Assembly: GCA_965153355.1 (NCBI GenBank) | Contig: OZ231127.1 | Span: 97,154,001 to 97,218,000 of the forward strand | Reading direction: 5' to 3' | Length of the DNA: 64,000 nucleotides | Source: Flaccisagitta enflata | Lineage: Eukaryota > Chaetognatha > Sagittoidea > Aphragmophora | Shown: positions 41,334 to 53,376 of the stretch, in pieces | Position numbering within the stretch: position 1 is the stretch's first letter | Layout of the letters: each line of letters starts with the position of its first letter | Translations under genes and position numbers: made by a program | The notes under the pieces: model-generated | What the model was told of the DNA's origin: nothing | Seen by the model: the letters and a program-made list of their open reading frames with translations, nothing else | Database searches by the model: none

Positions 41334-41470
41334 GAGGTCGGAAACTCATTTTTACATCAATCGGGTTTACAGACTCCATTAGCGTTTGTGAGGTCAGAAA
41401 CCCAGTTTTATAACAATCGGGTTTACAGGCTCCATCAGCGTCTGGGAGGTCGGAAACCGCAGGTTTAACC
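41334..41470 (+). repeat. 56-bp tandem repeat, 2.4 units
   Basis: GAGGTCGGAAAC at 41334, 41390 and 41446, with CAATCGGGTTTACAG in each full unit. Confidence 0.8.
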
Positions 41471-41531
41471 ACAGGTTTCACCACAGGTAAGATCAAGTCA
41501 GGTAGGTCGGTCCTACAAACAATTGGTGCGA

Positions 41532-41540
<9 letters not shown>

Positions 41541-41607
<67 letters not shown>
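41541..41607 (+). repeat. (GA)n microsatellite
   Basis: About 66 bp of GA after an A-run. Confidence 0.97.
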
Positions 41608-41616
<9 letters not shown>

Positions 41617-41740
41617 AGAGATAACAATCTGTTTCCCCGGTCCCCAACATAGCCTGTTCTACCTAGCCCTACCTGCTCTTATGGAGTAAAACAAAACCAA
41701 ATTCGGCTAACAAATGTCCATAAATTTCAATTTTTTACGA

Positions 41741-41895
41741 AACAAGGCCGGATACACGGCTACCGAAGTCACGTGCGGGTGGGCATGGGCCATATTTGAG
41801 GTCACCAGATCATTTGGGCAGGAGCAGTAAGGTCAAAGAAATAAAATCACAAAAGAAGTAAAGTGTGACCGACCGACCAACCGACCGACCAACCA
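41741..41895 (-). mobile_element. HH-A element lacking its head
   Basis: Inverted tail AACAAGGCCGGATACACGGC, TACCGAAGTCACGTGCGGGT, GGGCATGGGCC, AAAGTAAAGTGTGACCGACC, then the GACC array stops where a 92-98-bp tandem starts. Confidence 0.75.
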
Positions 41896-42115
41896 AACGT
41901 ATCAGAATATATATTCACATTTCAATATTAGACAAAGACATATCAGATAACGTGAATGCACCTAAAAACAAGATTTACTATCGTCTTGCGGCCAACGTAT
42001 CAGAATATTCATGTTTGAAAATTAGGCTAATTTATCAGATAACGTGAATGCACCTTAAAACAAGATTTACTATCGTCTTGCGGCCAACGTATCAGAATAT
42101 TCACATTTGAAAATG
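41896..42115 (+). repeat. 92-98-bp tandem repeat, 2.2 units
   Basis: AACGTATCAGAATAT at 41896, 41994 and 42086, with AGATAACGTGAATGCACCT and AAGATTTACTATCGTCTTGC in each unit. Confidence 0.85.
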
Positions 42116-42194
42116 AGGTAATTTCCATTCCCGAGTTTCGGCCTATTTTCCGCGCAGTTATCGCCACTCCTTCTTCTGGTCGATTGAACTTTGA

Positions 42195-42510
<316 letters not shown>

Positions 42511-42854
42511 CGAGCTACCTACCTTTTTCAGTTCTTCACCATCTCCCACACATACAAATTTAGCCATGTACTTATTGACAATTACAGAAAGACAATGATG
42601 CGGAAAGACAGTAGGACAGTTGAACAGTAAGCCAGAACAGACATTGAACAGAGACAGAAAGACAGTAGACCAGAAAGACAGTGAGGTAAAGAGACAGTTA
42701 GACAGAAAGGCGAAAAGATAGAAAGACGGAGAGACATTATCACTAAAGAATAGCCAGACCACGAATTTTTATTGAAAGTAATTGGATTTGGTTCCTCTTT
42801 TGTTTATCCGTGATTTTATAGAACACATAAAACAAACATCATGGATAATTTCAC

Positions 42855-43090
42855 CGCCCTCCCCCCCCTGTTAGCTCCCTCCTAGTTTTGACTGCCTTCT
42901 CCCTGTTACCTCCCTCCCTAGCTTTACCCCCTCCCCCAACCCACCCCTATTTTTGACACCCCCCAACTGTTACCTCCCTCCTAGTTTTGACTCTTCCCCC
43001 CGTCCTCCACTGTTACCTGCCCCCTAGTTTTACCCTTCATACCCCCTGTTACCTCCCATCTAGTTTTGACCCCCCCCCCCCCATTGTTTT
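42855..43090 (+). repeat. C-rich minisatellite, ~40-55-bp units
   Basis: CTGTTACCTCCCTCCTAGTT followed by TTGACCCC-type ends, about five variable units. Confidence 0.8.
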
Positions 43091-43239
43091 CTGCCTCATT
43101 GATAAGGCCGATATTTTAAGGGTTCCGGAAAACTTTTCCGCAGTTCTTTTCTCCTATGCGCCAATGAAGCCACTCATAAGCAGATGCATGAGTTAACATC
43201 TATTGCGCTCTTGGTGATCAATCAAGAGTAGAAAAAAAA

Positions 43240-43430
43240 CCAAGGCCGGATACACGGCTACCAAAGTCGCGTGCGGGTGGGCAGGGGCCATATTTGAGGT
43301 CACTAGACCATTTGGGCAGGAGCAGTGAGGTCTAAAAATAAAAATCATAAATAAAGTAAAGTGTGACCGACCAACCGACCAACCGACCGACGGACAAAGC
43401 GGGTTGTAGAGTCGCGTGCACGCGAATAAA
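43240..43430 (-). mobile_element. HH-A element, nearly complete
   Basis: Inverted: CAAGGCCGGATACACGGCTA, AAGTCGCGTGCGGGTGGGCA, CATATTTGAGGTCACTAGAC, AAAGTAAAGTGTGACCGACC, GACC array, CAAAGCGGGTTGTAGAG, TCGCGTGCACGCGA. Confidence 0.85.
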
Positions 43431-43528
43431 AAGAATTTCACTTCAAACTGCTGTTGTGGACAAACTGTTAAGGCCAGATCAAAAAAGTCTCTACGCAAGC
43501 ATAAATGATAACCGTATTACTTAAAGTA

Positions 43529-43577
43529 AAACAAGTGACGCGGGGTCAGAATAAGTTGGGGACGGGTGGGCAGGGTC
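43529..43577 (-). mobile_element. HH-F tail fragment
   Basis: AACAAGTGACGCGGGGTCAG, AAGTTGGGGACGGGTGGGCA. Compare 13465-13520. Confidence 0.45.
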
Positions 43578-43711
43578 ATAAATAGTGTAGTTTTCATTGG
43601 ATAAGTAACCGTAAAACGATGACGCAGTTGACACATATTCATTTAAATACAGTACCAGCTTAGTTCACATCAATTGATATCAAGCCTTGATCGTTAAAGG
43701 CACAATGGTTA

Positions 43712-43980
43712 GGGGGCGTTTCTAGTCAAAGACAATCGCGTTTTGAAAGGGCCACTCGGTCTCTCGCTACGTTTGTTCGCTCGCACTGCTCACTCTGCTC
43801 ACTCGCTCCACAGCGCTCCGCTTTGCTACGCTTGCTTTGCTCGCTCGCTCCATTCACGGGCTCGCTCACTCACTTCGCTCACTTCCTCGTGGGACAGTTG
43901 AAATTCTTAAAAATGTGTTCACACTGTGAACGCGTTCCACAGGAACAAACGCGTTTTTCGTCTTCACTAGAAATACGCCC
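43712..43980 (+). mobile_element. PIF/Harbinger-like MITE, copy 4, with TTA duplication
   Basis: GGGGGCGTTTCTAGTCAAAG...CACTAGAAATACGCCC flanked exactly by TTA at 43709-43711 and 43981-43983. Confidence 0.88.
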
Positions 43981-44287
43981 TTAGTAGAAAAAAGATCCTT
44001 GAGTTGGCGACTCGTTTATATGAAATGAATAGAAAACGCTCATGAGCTTCACTCTCAGCTTATGAGTCTCAGCTGCCATCGTTTTACTATTCACCGAGCA
44101 TTGACATTGCGTTTATAGAGGAGAATGAGGAAACATGCCAGTCGGAAATACTCTCATATCGTGAGGGAAATTACTAAATACTCATCCAAGTTTCGCATTT
44201 GGTCAGCAGTAATCTCCACCTAATAAGCCTCAGTTAAGTGTGAAGAGTAAAGTTTCAACTCTTAAAAGTTTATTGTCTAAGACAATA

Positions 44288-44337
44288 CCAATCGTGGATG
44301 GGTGGGCAGGGGCAGAAACGCGCCTTTTCGCACTTTT
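44288..44337 (-). mobile_element. HH-A tail fragment broken by HH-C
   Basis: ACCAATCGTGGATGGGTGGG, CAGGGGCAGAAACGCGCC, TTTTCGCACTTTT matches the inverted tail region of 17831-17997. It stops where the HH-C arm begins. Confidence 0.6.
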
Positions 44338-45025
44338 GGGCAGCAGCCCCGAAGGGGCCGATGACCTAAGCTTTCACACAGGGAGAAATTTTCTCCTCCT
44401 TCTTCTCCTCCTCCTCCTCCTCCTCCTCCTTCTTCTCCGTCACCCCCCACCCTTGGCTTCGAAGCTTTAATCGCAGCCTCAAGCCCAAATCACAGTCTCA
44501 AGCTTGATCCCAGGCTCAGGGCTCAAATTCCAACCTTATGGCTTAAATCCCAGCTTCTTTGCTCATATTCCAATCTTTTTGCTCAAATCCCCGTTTTGAA
44601 GCTCAAATCCCAGCCTTGAGGCTCAAATCTCAGTCTCCAGGCTAAAATCCCAGCCTCGAGGCTCAAATCCCAGCCCTCAAGCCCAAATCCCAGTCTCAAG
44701 GCACAAATCCCAGCCTTGAAGCTCAAATCCTAGCCTCGAAGCTCAAATACCAGCTTCCAAGCTCAAATCCCTGCCCCAAAGCTCAAATCCCAACCTCAAA
44801 GCTCAAATCTCAGCCTCGAAGCTCAAATCCCAGCCTCAAGGCCCTAATCCAAGCCTCATGGCCCCAATCCCAGCCTCCAGGCCCTAATTCCATCCTTGAG
44901 GCCCAAATAACAACAGCATAGGACATCGGCCCCTTCGGGGCCGCTGCCCCTCTAACCACCTCACACCCACATACACTCACATAGGGGCAACGGGTACCGC
45001 TGACCATCTAACGCTTTTGCGACTA
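44338..45025 (-). mobile_element. HH-C element, complete
   Basis: Left arm GGGCAGCAGCCCCGAAGGGG, CCGATGACCTAAGCTTTCAC, CTCCTC block, more than 20 core units of the type GCTCAAATCCCAGCCTCGAG (20 bp). Right arm ATCGGCCCCTTCGGGGCCGC, TGCCCC, then CGGGTACCGCTGACCATCTA and ACGCTTTTGCGACTA. Confidence 0.85.
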
Positions 45026-45047
45026 TTTTCAGGGGTGTAATCTTTTT

Positions 45048-45559
45048 GGGCAGCGGCCCTAAAGGGCCGATGTCCTGTAGAACACAGGGGGGAATTTCAA
45101 GACGTCCGTCCGTCCCTCCGTCCGTCCGTCCGTCCCTCCGTCCGTCCTTCCGTCTGTCCGTCCGTCCGTCCGTCCGTCCATCCGTCCGTCCGTCCCCCCC
45201 CCCCCGTTGACCAGCAAGGCCTCAAATTAGCCCTCCCAAGCCTCAATTTAGCCCTTGAGGCCTCAAATCAGCCCTCTTGGCTTCAAATCAGCCCCCCCAT
45301 GCCTCAAATCTGCCCTCCAGACCTCAAACCTGCCCTCCAGACCTTCAATCATAAAAGCAGCCCTCCAAACCTTATTTATACCCTCCAGCCCTCAAATATG
45401 CCTTCAGTGGCATAAATCAGCCATCTAGAGCCCCCTCAGGACAGATGGAAGGACATCGGCCCTTTGAGGCCGCTGCCCTGCTCTCACTCCACTTCTTCAC
45501 TGGATCACTCCCAGCAGGGCATCGGGCACCGCTGACCATGTGCGATCCTTGGATGACTA
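45048..45559 (-). mobile_element. HH-C/D element with ATCC hairpin head
   Basis: Left arm GGGCAGCGGCCCTAAAGGGC, CGATGTCCTGTAGAACACAG, CCGT array (45105-45195), CCCTCC..GCCTCAAATC core, right arm GGACATCGGCCCTTTGAGGC, GGCACCGCTGACCATGTGCG, ATCCTTGGATGACTA. The minus-strand head hairpin is ATCCAAGGAT. Confidence 0.75.
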
Positions 45560-45615
45560 GTTATATCTGAATCACCTTTGATTTTTTTACCACATCTGCC
45601 TTTGACTTCCTTTTT

Positions 45616-46624
45616 GGGCAGCGGCCCCGAAGGGATCGATGACCTATGCTTTCACACAGGGGAATTTTTTGGGCAGCGGCCCCGAAGGGGACGAAGTCCT
45701 GTAGAACACAGGGGGACTTTCGTTTGTTTGTCCGTCCGTCCGTTTGTCCCCCCCTATCAGGCCCCTCAGGCCTCATATCTGGCCTCTCAGGCCTCAAATC
45801 TGGCCTCCCAGGCCTTAAATCTGGCCTCTCAGGCCTCAAATCTGGCCTCTCAGGCCTCAAATTTAGCCTCTCAGGCCTCAAATCTAGCCTCTCAGGCCTC
45901 AAATCCAGCCTCTCAGGCCTCAATTCCTGCCTCTCAGGCCTCAAATCCAGCCTCTCAGGCCTCAAAACCAGCCTTTCAGACCTCAAATCCAACCTCTCAG
46001 GCCTCAAACCTGGCCTCTCAGGCTATAGCATCTCATCCACTTGTTCAGGCAGGACGAACGAAAGTCCCCCTGTGTTCTACAGCACTTCGTCCCCTTCGGG
46101 GCCGCTGCCCTGCTTCCCCTCACTCCAATTCATAATCACTCAAAGCAGGGCAACGGGTATCGCTGACCACATATTGCCCTTGGGCGACCTGTTCCTCCTC
46201 CTTCTCCTCCTTCTCCTCCTTCCTCTCCTTCTCCGTACCCCCCCACCACACCCAGGCCCATAACTCAGCCTTGACTCCCATATCCCAGCCTTGAGGCCCA
46301 AATCCCAGTCTTGGGGTCCAAATCCCAACCTCAAGGCCCACATTCCAACCCAAATGCCCTAATTCCAGCTTCAAGAAATTTGGGCTTCAAGACTGGGATT
46401 TAGGCCTCAAGGCTGGGATATGGGCCTCAAGGCTGAGATATGGGCCTGGAGGTGGGGGGAGGGGAAACGGAGGAGGAGGAGAAGGAGGAGGAGAAAATTC
46501 CCCTGTGTGAACGCATAGGTCATTGACCCCTTTGGGGCTGCTGCCCTTCTCCCCCCTCAACTTCAACCACAACCTACTAAGGCAGGGCACGGGTACCGTT
46601 GAACATCTAACGCTTTTGCGACTA
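45616..46624 (-). mobile_element. HH-C element with an HH-D insertion and inverted core
   Basis: Left arm GGGCAGCGGCCCCGAAGGGA, TCGATGACCTATGCTTTCAC, ACAGGGGAATTTT, then the HH-D insert, then the CTCCTC block and a core that changes orientation near 46375. Right arm CATAGGTCATTGACCCCTTT, GTACCGTTGAACATCTAACG, CTTTTGCGACTA. Confidence 0.8.
45671..46190 (-). mobile_element. HH-D element nested in HH-C
   Basis: GGGCAGCGGCCCCGAAGGGG, ACGAAGTCCTGTAGAACACA, twelve or so 21-bp core units (CTCAGGCCTCAAATCTGGCCT), the inverted arm, then TATCGCTGACCACATATTGC and CCTTGGGCGACCT. It interrupts GGGGAATTTT/CCTCCTCC of the outer element. The 21-bp period keeps frames open, which is why Leu-Arg-Pro-Glu-type repeats translate. 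Confidence 0.82.
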
Positions 46625-46881
46625 TTTCCCCTTTGATTTCCAACCCCCTTTCCTAAACTTTACACATCTCTACAGTTTTTTACCTGAGCATAACGGATGA
46701 TTGTTGGGCAGATAGATGGGCCAACAGACGGACCGATTGACAGATCCTGAAACATTGAAATACTCGTGCGGATTATAGTAGCTTCTGCCTGCTGCCCATT
46801 AAGTGAAGAACGGGAGAAAAAGTCCTTGCCGTTCATTGACTTTACATCAAATGGAAGTGCCATAGTCATCATTGATTTAAA
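46625..46881. other. Spacer, nothing recognised
   Basis: Short frames without motifs; under 300 bp. Confidence 0.3.
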
Positions 46882-47033
46882 TAAGGGCCGGATACACGGC
46901 AAGACGGTCGCGGACGGTTGGGCACTAGGCAGGGGCCGTAATGCGAAAACCGCTTGCTATTCAAAAATATTTGGAACGGACCGACGAACCGACCGACCGA
47001 CACAGCAAAGTGTAGAGTCGCGTGTCTGCGACT
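46882..47033 (-). mobile_element. HH-A element, compact
   Basis: Inverted: GGGCCGGATACACGGCAAGA, CGGTCGCGGACGGTTGGGCA, GTAATGCGAAAACCGCTTGC, GACC array, AAAGTGTAGAGTCGCGTGTC and TGCGACTTA. Related to 36667-36896. Confidence 0.75.
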
Positions 47034-47125
47034 TAGAATGAATTCTACAGTATAGGTAAAATGGTTTTACGAAGTTTTATTTTACATATCAAATTATTTT
47101 CAGTCAATCAGTATGTCAAGATCTT

Positions 47126-47171
47126 TCTGTCTCTCTCTGTCTCTCTCTCTGTCTCTCTCTCTGACTCTCTG

Positions 47172-47251
<80 letters not shown>
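47126..47251 (+). repeat. (CT)n with GTCTCT interruptions
   Basis: Mixed CTCTGT on the left, pure CT from about 47180. Confidence 0.95.
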
Positions 47252-47254
<3 letters not shown>

Positions 47255-48035
47255 GTAAAAGTCATCTTTCACTTTCTTCGCGGTTGAGAGCTCATACCGA
47301 AGGGAGTGAAAAAAAAAAATATCAAAAGAATGACGAGAAAAGAGAAAAGAGTTTTTGAGACTTTTTGTTCCATTTCTGTTTTCTCTCTTTTTGTAGTTTT
47401 GGATCTGTATGAAACCGAAAAGCCAAAACCATGGGAAAAATTCGGGGGGGGGGGGGGAGGGGGCGCTATCGCATGGAAGAGTGAACAGCGAACAATATAA
47501 ACGGATGAAACCATCCGAAGTACCACAGAAATATCGCAATCACAAGAAGCAAAGAAAAAAAATCTTGAGGTAGAAATTGGTCAAAGGTGTCTTAATGGCA
47601 TATACGACGCTGACAGTGAAAACAATATCATTAGTGAGTTTTTTCATTACCAAGTACATTTCCATTACAATCACCAAGTCCATTCTTACCTAAGGTTGGC
47701 ATCAATACTTGCTCGGGTCTAATATTACACAGCCAAGGTTTGTCAAATTTAGACGGAAATCCCTTTTTTCCAACTACATATAAACAACGAAATTTCGGTA
47801 ACAACATTCAGTACTCATTGAAAAAAAAAACCCTAAAAAAAATGAATGGCGGATGAATACATTTGTTTCTCCAGGACATTCACACCGCCGTCGCACGCCA
47901 AGGTGACGTACTCAAATCATACTTCAAAAGCTTGCCAATCATAAAAGTAATCCTCACCGGCAAAATAAGCATCGAAATATGGAAATTATGAAAAAAGAAA
48001 GGAATTTCCAGCCAATCTCTGCACAGATGAGAAAC
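47252..48035. other. Spacer, nothing recognised
   Basis: Contains a G12-13 run with an A interruption (47444-47463) and otherwise unique-looking sequence. Confidence 0.3.
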
Positions 48036-48782
48036 AGGTCGCCCAAGGGCAATATGTGGTCAGCGTTACCCGTTGCCCTGCTTTAAGTGATTGTCAGTTG
48101 GAGTGAGGGAAGCAGGGCAGCGGCCCCGAAGGGGACGAAGTCCTGTAGAACACAGGGGGACTTTTGTTCGTCCTACCTGAAGAAGTGGATGAGATGTTAT
48201 AGAGGGCTTACTGAAGGCCTTCAAGAGCCTAAACTGAGGTCTAAGAAGGCCAATGTAAGGCCTGAGAATGCCAGTGGAAGCTTGAGAGGGCTGACTTGAG
48301 GCCTGAGAGAGCTAGATTAAGGCTTGAAAGGTCAGAGGTTTGATTTGAAGCCTGAGAGCAATAAATTAAAGCTTTGATGGCTGATTTGAGGACTGAGAGG
48401 CCTAATTTGAGGCCTGAGAGGCCTAATTTGAGGCCTGAGAGGCCTAATTTGAGACCTGAGAGGCCTGGTTTGAGGCCTGAGAATTTGGATTTGAAGCCTG
48501 AGAGGCCTGATTTGAGGCTCGAGAGGCCAGGTTTGAGGCCTGAGAGGTTGGATTTGAGGCCTGAGAGGCCAGATTTGAGGCTTGAGAGGGTGGATTTGAG
48601 GCCTGAGAGGCCAGATTCGAGGCAAGAGAGGCCAGATTTGAGGCCTGAGAGGCCAGATTTTAGGCCTGAAAAGGGGGGGGGATGAATAAACAAACGGACA
48701 AACGGACAAATGGACAAACGGACGAACGAACAAAAGTCCCCCTGTGTTCTACAGGACTTAGTCCCCTTCGGGGCCGCTGCCC
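48036..48782 (+). mobile_element. HH-D element, complete
   Basis: Head AGGTCGCCCAAGGGCAATAT, GTGGTCAGCG, arm GGGCAGCGGCCCCGAAGGGG, ACGAAGTCCTGTAGAACACA, core of GAGGCCTGAGAGGCCTAATTT units (21 bp), AAACGGAC tetranucleotide-like units, reverse arm CCTGTGTTCTACAGGACTTA and GGGGCCGCTGCCC. It defines both ends of class D. Confidence 0.85.
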
Positions 48783-49132
48783 AAAAAGTAAATATTTGTA
48801 TTGAATTTGTGAAGGCAACAAATTGTGACCAAACTCATATAAAGTGATTGTTGGCAATTGATGGCATCCGCCATTTTTTCTACGTAGGAAGTAATTCCCA
48901 AATACAGAATGAGGGAAAAAAGTATTTGTCTTGTTGGAACTTATCTGTTGTTTTCTTTGATAGCAATATAAAGGTTTTAAGTTGTTTTGTGTTGTTTTTT
49001 TTTTACAGCTCTTCCAAACGAAAACAAAAACCGAATTTTGATATTACGCCGCGGTTTAATGACACAAATAGAAACGCAATCAAAACAAAGCTGGAAGTGA
49101 GAAAGACATTAAACAAACTCAACCGGCCTGAC
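48783..49132. other. Spacer, nothing recognised
   Basis: A T9 tract and AG at 48989-49009 resemble a splice acceptor, but no supporting coding sequence was recognised. Confidence 0.3.
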
Positions 49133-49365
49133 AGATACAAGCACAGATACAAGCACAGATACAAGCGCAGATACAAGCACAGATACAAGCACAGATACAA
49201 GCACAGATACAAGCAAAGATACAAGCACAGATACAATCACAGATAAAAGCACAGATACAAACAAAGATACAAGAACAGACACAAGCGCAGATACAAGTAC
49301 AAATACAAGCAAAGATACAAGCACAGACACAAGCGCAGATACAAGCACAGATACAAGCAGGGATG
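49133..49365 (+). repeat. 12-bp tandem (AGATACAAGCAC)
   Basis: About 19 units with substitutions such as AGATACAAGCGC and AGACACAAGCGC. Confidence 0.95.
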
Positions 49366-49500
49366 AATAGAAAATCACACAGACAGAGAAATCGACATAT
49401 TGATTAAAAGAATCCAGATGATCAGACAGAAATACCATCAGAGCGAACAGACAAACGCACACTAACACACACACACATACACACACACACACACACAAAC

Positions 49501-49882
49501 ACTAGTATGGTCCAGGAAAGTACCATTTTGAAGGAAACAGTGGTGGAAAACACTTTTCCGTACCCTTTATCCACGCTGAAACCAATGGAAGTGGTCCCGA
49601 GGCTGTAAAATGATCGGGCACCCCACATTCACGGCCCTGAATTGGCATAATTACATATATTCATGATTTTTTGCCATTTTCTATTAAGAAAATGGTACCC
49701 ATGCACACCAACCGCCCACAGTTCACATTTGGCGGCTCTAGATGGATCAAAAAGGTTGTCCAAAACCGATCAATATATTATATAGCCACTAAAATGTCAA
49801 AATACCGGAAAATTTATCCTTGGGGCCCTGTATCGAGCATAAATGACGATTTTTTTCTGATTTTTCATGATTTTCAGTTGTT
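49501..49882 (+). mobile_element. Paired cassette copy 1, between (CA)n and (GTT)n
   Basis: Unit from TAGTATGGTCCAGGAAAGTA to GATTTTCAGTTGTT, present inverted at 53377-53754 with roughly 75-80 percent identity. Both copies have CA repeats on the GTATGGTCC side and GTT repeats on the TTCAGTTGTT side. It carries a conserved frame (49638-49889) without indels between copies. Identity is unknown. Confidence 0.75.
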
Positions 49883-49921
49883 TTTGTAGTCTTTTCTATC
49901 TTTAATTGTTGTTTTTGTTGT

Positions 49922-50350
<429 letters not shown>

Positions 50351-50545
50351 CAATCACAGCCTAAAGGCCCAAATCCCAATTGCTAGAAGAATAGGGAGGA
50401 GGAAAAAGTTCCTCATATGTCTGAAAGCATAGGTCATCGACCCTTCTGGGGCCGCTGCCCTGCTCCCTACCTTTGTTTCAATCACAACCTAATTAGGCTG
50501 GGAACTGCCATGCTGACCATCTTACGCGACCATATTTTGCGACTA
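50351..50545 (-). mobile_element. HH-C element, right part
   Basis: CATAGGTCATCGACCCTTCT, GGGGCCGCTGCCC, AACTGCCATGCTGACCATCT, then ACGCGACCATATTTTGCGAC. The left part is replaced by the GTT array. Confidence 0.65.
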
Positions 50546-50559
50546 TTTCTATTTTTTTC

Positions 50560-50560
<1 letters not shown>

Positions 50561-50653
<93 letters not shown>

Positions 50654-50705
50654 GCTGTTGTTGCTGTTGTTGTTGCGGTGGTTGTTGTTGTTGTTGCTAT
50701 CGTTG
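50561..50705 (+). repeat. (GTT)n microsatellite
   Basis: Pure GTT to about 50655, then GCT and GCG variants. Confidence 0.97.
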
Positions 50706-50842
50706 TTGTTTCTATTTCTTTAATGTTTTTGCTTTTATTATTTTTTGGCCGCTGTTAATGTTGTTGTTATCTTGATGTTGTTGTTGATCACTTGTGGCCT
50801 GACTTTGAAAAAGAATATAACTTGCTTACATGATTTCCTTAT

Positions 50843-51098
50843 GGGCAGCGGCCTGATGAAGTTGATGACCTATGCTTTCACACATAAGGTGATTGGAGAG
50901 TTTTTGGGCAGCATCCCAGCCTCGAGGTAAAAGTCCCAGCCCCAAGACCCTTTTCCCAACCTAAATCACAGCCTAAAGGCCAAAATCCTAATTGCATCGA
51001 CCCTTCTGGGGCCGCTGCCATGTTCCCTACCTCTGTTTTTTATCACAACCTAACTAGGCAGACACTGCCATGCTGACCATCTTACGCTTTTGCGACTA
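50843..51098 (-). mobile_element. HH-C element, small copy
   Basis: GGGCAGCGGCCTGATGAAGT, TGATGACCTATGCTTTCAC, a short CCCAGCC core, CGACCCTTCTGGGGCCGCTG, ATGCTGACCATCTTACGC, TTTTGCGACTA. About 256 bp, with only four or five core units. Confidence 0.75.
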
Positions 51099-51514
51099 TT
51101 TTTTTCTGAGAACGGTTTGTCAAATGAGACCTTGTTGGTTGATTTATCTATAATTGTTGAGTGGCGATGAGATGAAGACAGGTAATCAGTTTTTTTGGAA
51201 ATTCACAACAGGATTTTCAAATTTTTGTTCACGTTTTATTGTGACATAGAGCTCAAACGCATTGAGTGAAATAATCGAATCGGTGCTATTTTAAGGAAAA
51301 TATGGATATCAAGCTGCTAAAATTCAGTTGCTTTGAAAAATGTTGACACTAAAATCACCCGGACTTATATCAATAATTGATACTTTTCTTCAATTCAGTG
51401 TCATTGCAACTTAGTATTTGGAAAATTTTTGAAGATCTTTCAAACGGTCAAGGATTTTCTATTGTTCAAGCCTTTGGTTCATCAGAAATAATCAAAACAA
51501 TTGGTTCAGTTTTT
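51099..51514. other. Spacer, nothing recognised
   Basis: AT-rich, no repeat structure. Confidence 0.3.
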
Positions 51515-51622
51515 TAGGTGCGCCAATGCACCTCTATAGCTGGCTGTGTCCGTCGGTCTGTTGGTTAGTAACTTGTTCAACAATCTAGACGGCGCACCTT
51601 ATTAGCCTGCTTGGCCTTGTTT
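51515..51622 (+). mobile_element. HH-E element, minimal copy
   Basis: Head AGGTGCGCCAATGCACCT, CTATAGCTGGCTGTGTCC, GTCGGTCTGTTGG, tail GGCGCACCT (exact complement of the head nonamer), TATTAGCCTGCTTGGCCTTG, TTT. At 108 bp it shows the least sequence seen in any complete copy. Confidence 0.85.
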
Positions 51623-52037
51623 CTTTGCCATGGTTACAGTCTGTTTTCGGCACAAACATTTGACGATCTACCTAGGGCAAATGCTAATCTCATTGGTCCA
51701 AGCATGTATAAAGTTGATTATTACTCAAAAAAAAAAAAAAAAAAAAATCCAAGGCTAGAGAAAAGAAGAAAAAATTGAAAAATGTTGGTATTTGCTTACT
51801 ACCACCCAATACAATACTATTTTTACTAAAATTTTACGTACCATGTTCATACCCCTACTCTATGGGGTAGATTATCAAACAATTCTTCCACCGGCTGAAA
51901 AGGAAAAGATAATGAAAGACTAGAGGAGGGGGGATTATCAGCTTATTTCTAAGAGAAAGTATTATAGAAATTCAACATATGAATCAGTTGGGGATGGGTG
52001 GGCAGAAACGTAAGAGGGAAATAAACATTCATATATG
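51623..52037. other. Spacer, nothing recognised
   Basis: Includes an A22 tract at 51728-51749. Confidence 0.3.
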
Positions 52038-53012
52038 CAGGGGTGTAAATAATTGAGCGGCTTTTGATTTTATTCCCCCCCCCCTTGCCTTTGATTTTAT
52101 TCCCCGCGACGCGTCGCATTGCATTGCAAAATCTATGATTTTCCTCCCCTCAAAGCAATAAGACAGTATATAACGGGTGGTCAAAAAAAAAGTGTTTTTT
52201 TTGTTTACTTATATCTTTTATAAAAAAATGTTTATGAAAAAAATTCTTTTTTTGCTAAAAAGATATGGTGCAGGAGAATTTTTTTCATTATTGTAATTTC
52301 TGTATATCTTTTTTATATTTGGAGCTATTTACAATTGACTCAATTTAATTTTGGACCGCTTTGATTTTTTGAAAAATTTTTTTGTATAAAAACTAAAAAT
52401 TTTTTATAGATTCACTATTTATAGTTAAAGATGACTCGAAACCTTGAAAAAAATCTAAGAAAAATTTTAAAAATACATGCATACAATAAAACAAAAGATA
52501 CTTCTTAAAAACATTCTTTTGTTTTCTATTCAAATCTCTTTAACCAAAGCTTGGAGACTTACAATTAATTTGGTTTATATCAGACATGACCAAGTTAAGG
52601 TATGTGTTTTTTCAAATTAGCTGATATTTATGTTATTACTGATCTATGCAAACATTTCGCTTTTTTATAATTATATAGTTATTTGTTTAAAAAAATCAAA
52701 AAAATTTATTTTTTTTATACACTATACTTCATCTTTAAAATATTAACTTATAAAAAAAATTCAAAACCTATTGGAGAAAATTCTAGCTTGGTCACTTTTT
52801 TTTTGACCACCCGGTATAAGGTTTGAATAGTGTTAGATTGTGTTGTAGTAATCAAATATTACCTTTAAGTATTACCCAAAGTGTTTGATCTTCAAAGAAT
52901 TTCTTTTTTTCTTTTTTTTTCAAGCTTTTGATTGTCTTCCCCATCTCCAAACCCTTTGATTTTATTCCCCCCCCCCCACCAGGAAGGGGATGCTCAACTT
53001 TATACACGCCTG
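52038..53012. mobile_element. hAT MITE family G, copy 3, split by a mariner-like MITE
   Basis: Left end CAGGGGTGTAAATAATTGAG, TTGCCTTTGATTTTATTCCC, CGCGACGCGTCGCATTG. It resumes at 52815 with TAAGGTTTGAATAGTGTTAG and ends TCAACTTTATACACGCCTG. The 8-bp flanks do not match here. Confidence 0.8.
52173..52814. mobile_element. Tc1/mariner-like MITE nested in the hAT MITE
   Basis: TIR (A/C)CGGGTGGTC, A-run, GTG at the left and its complement at the right, with TA outside both ends (52171-52172 and 52815-52816). The interior is very AT-rich with no open transposase frame. Confidence 0.85.
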
Positions 53013-53357
<345 letters not shown>

Positions 53358-53376
53358 AAGTTATAACAGCGGGAAC

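Noticed and set aside
45561-46263. Repeat proteins such as LRPERLD or SGLKSGL at 45561-46263 and 48241-48733
   Set aside because: The 21-bp core of HH-D elements is seven codons long, so frames remain open by arithmetic. Both strands are open.
47108-47539. Protein with DSAPSPPPPEFFPWF segment
   Set aside because: It arises from a G-run and a (CT)n array read on the minus strand, with no conserved domain.
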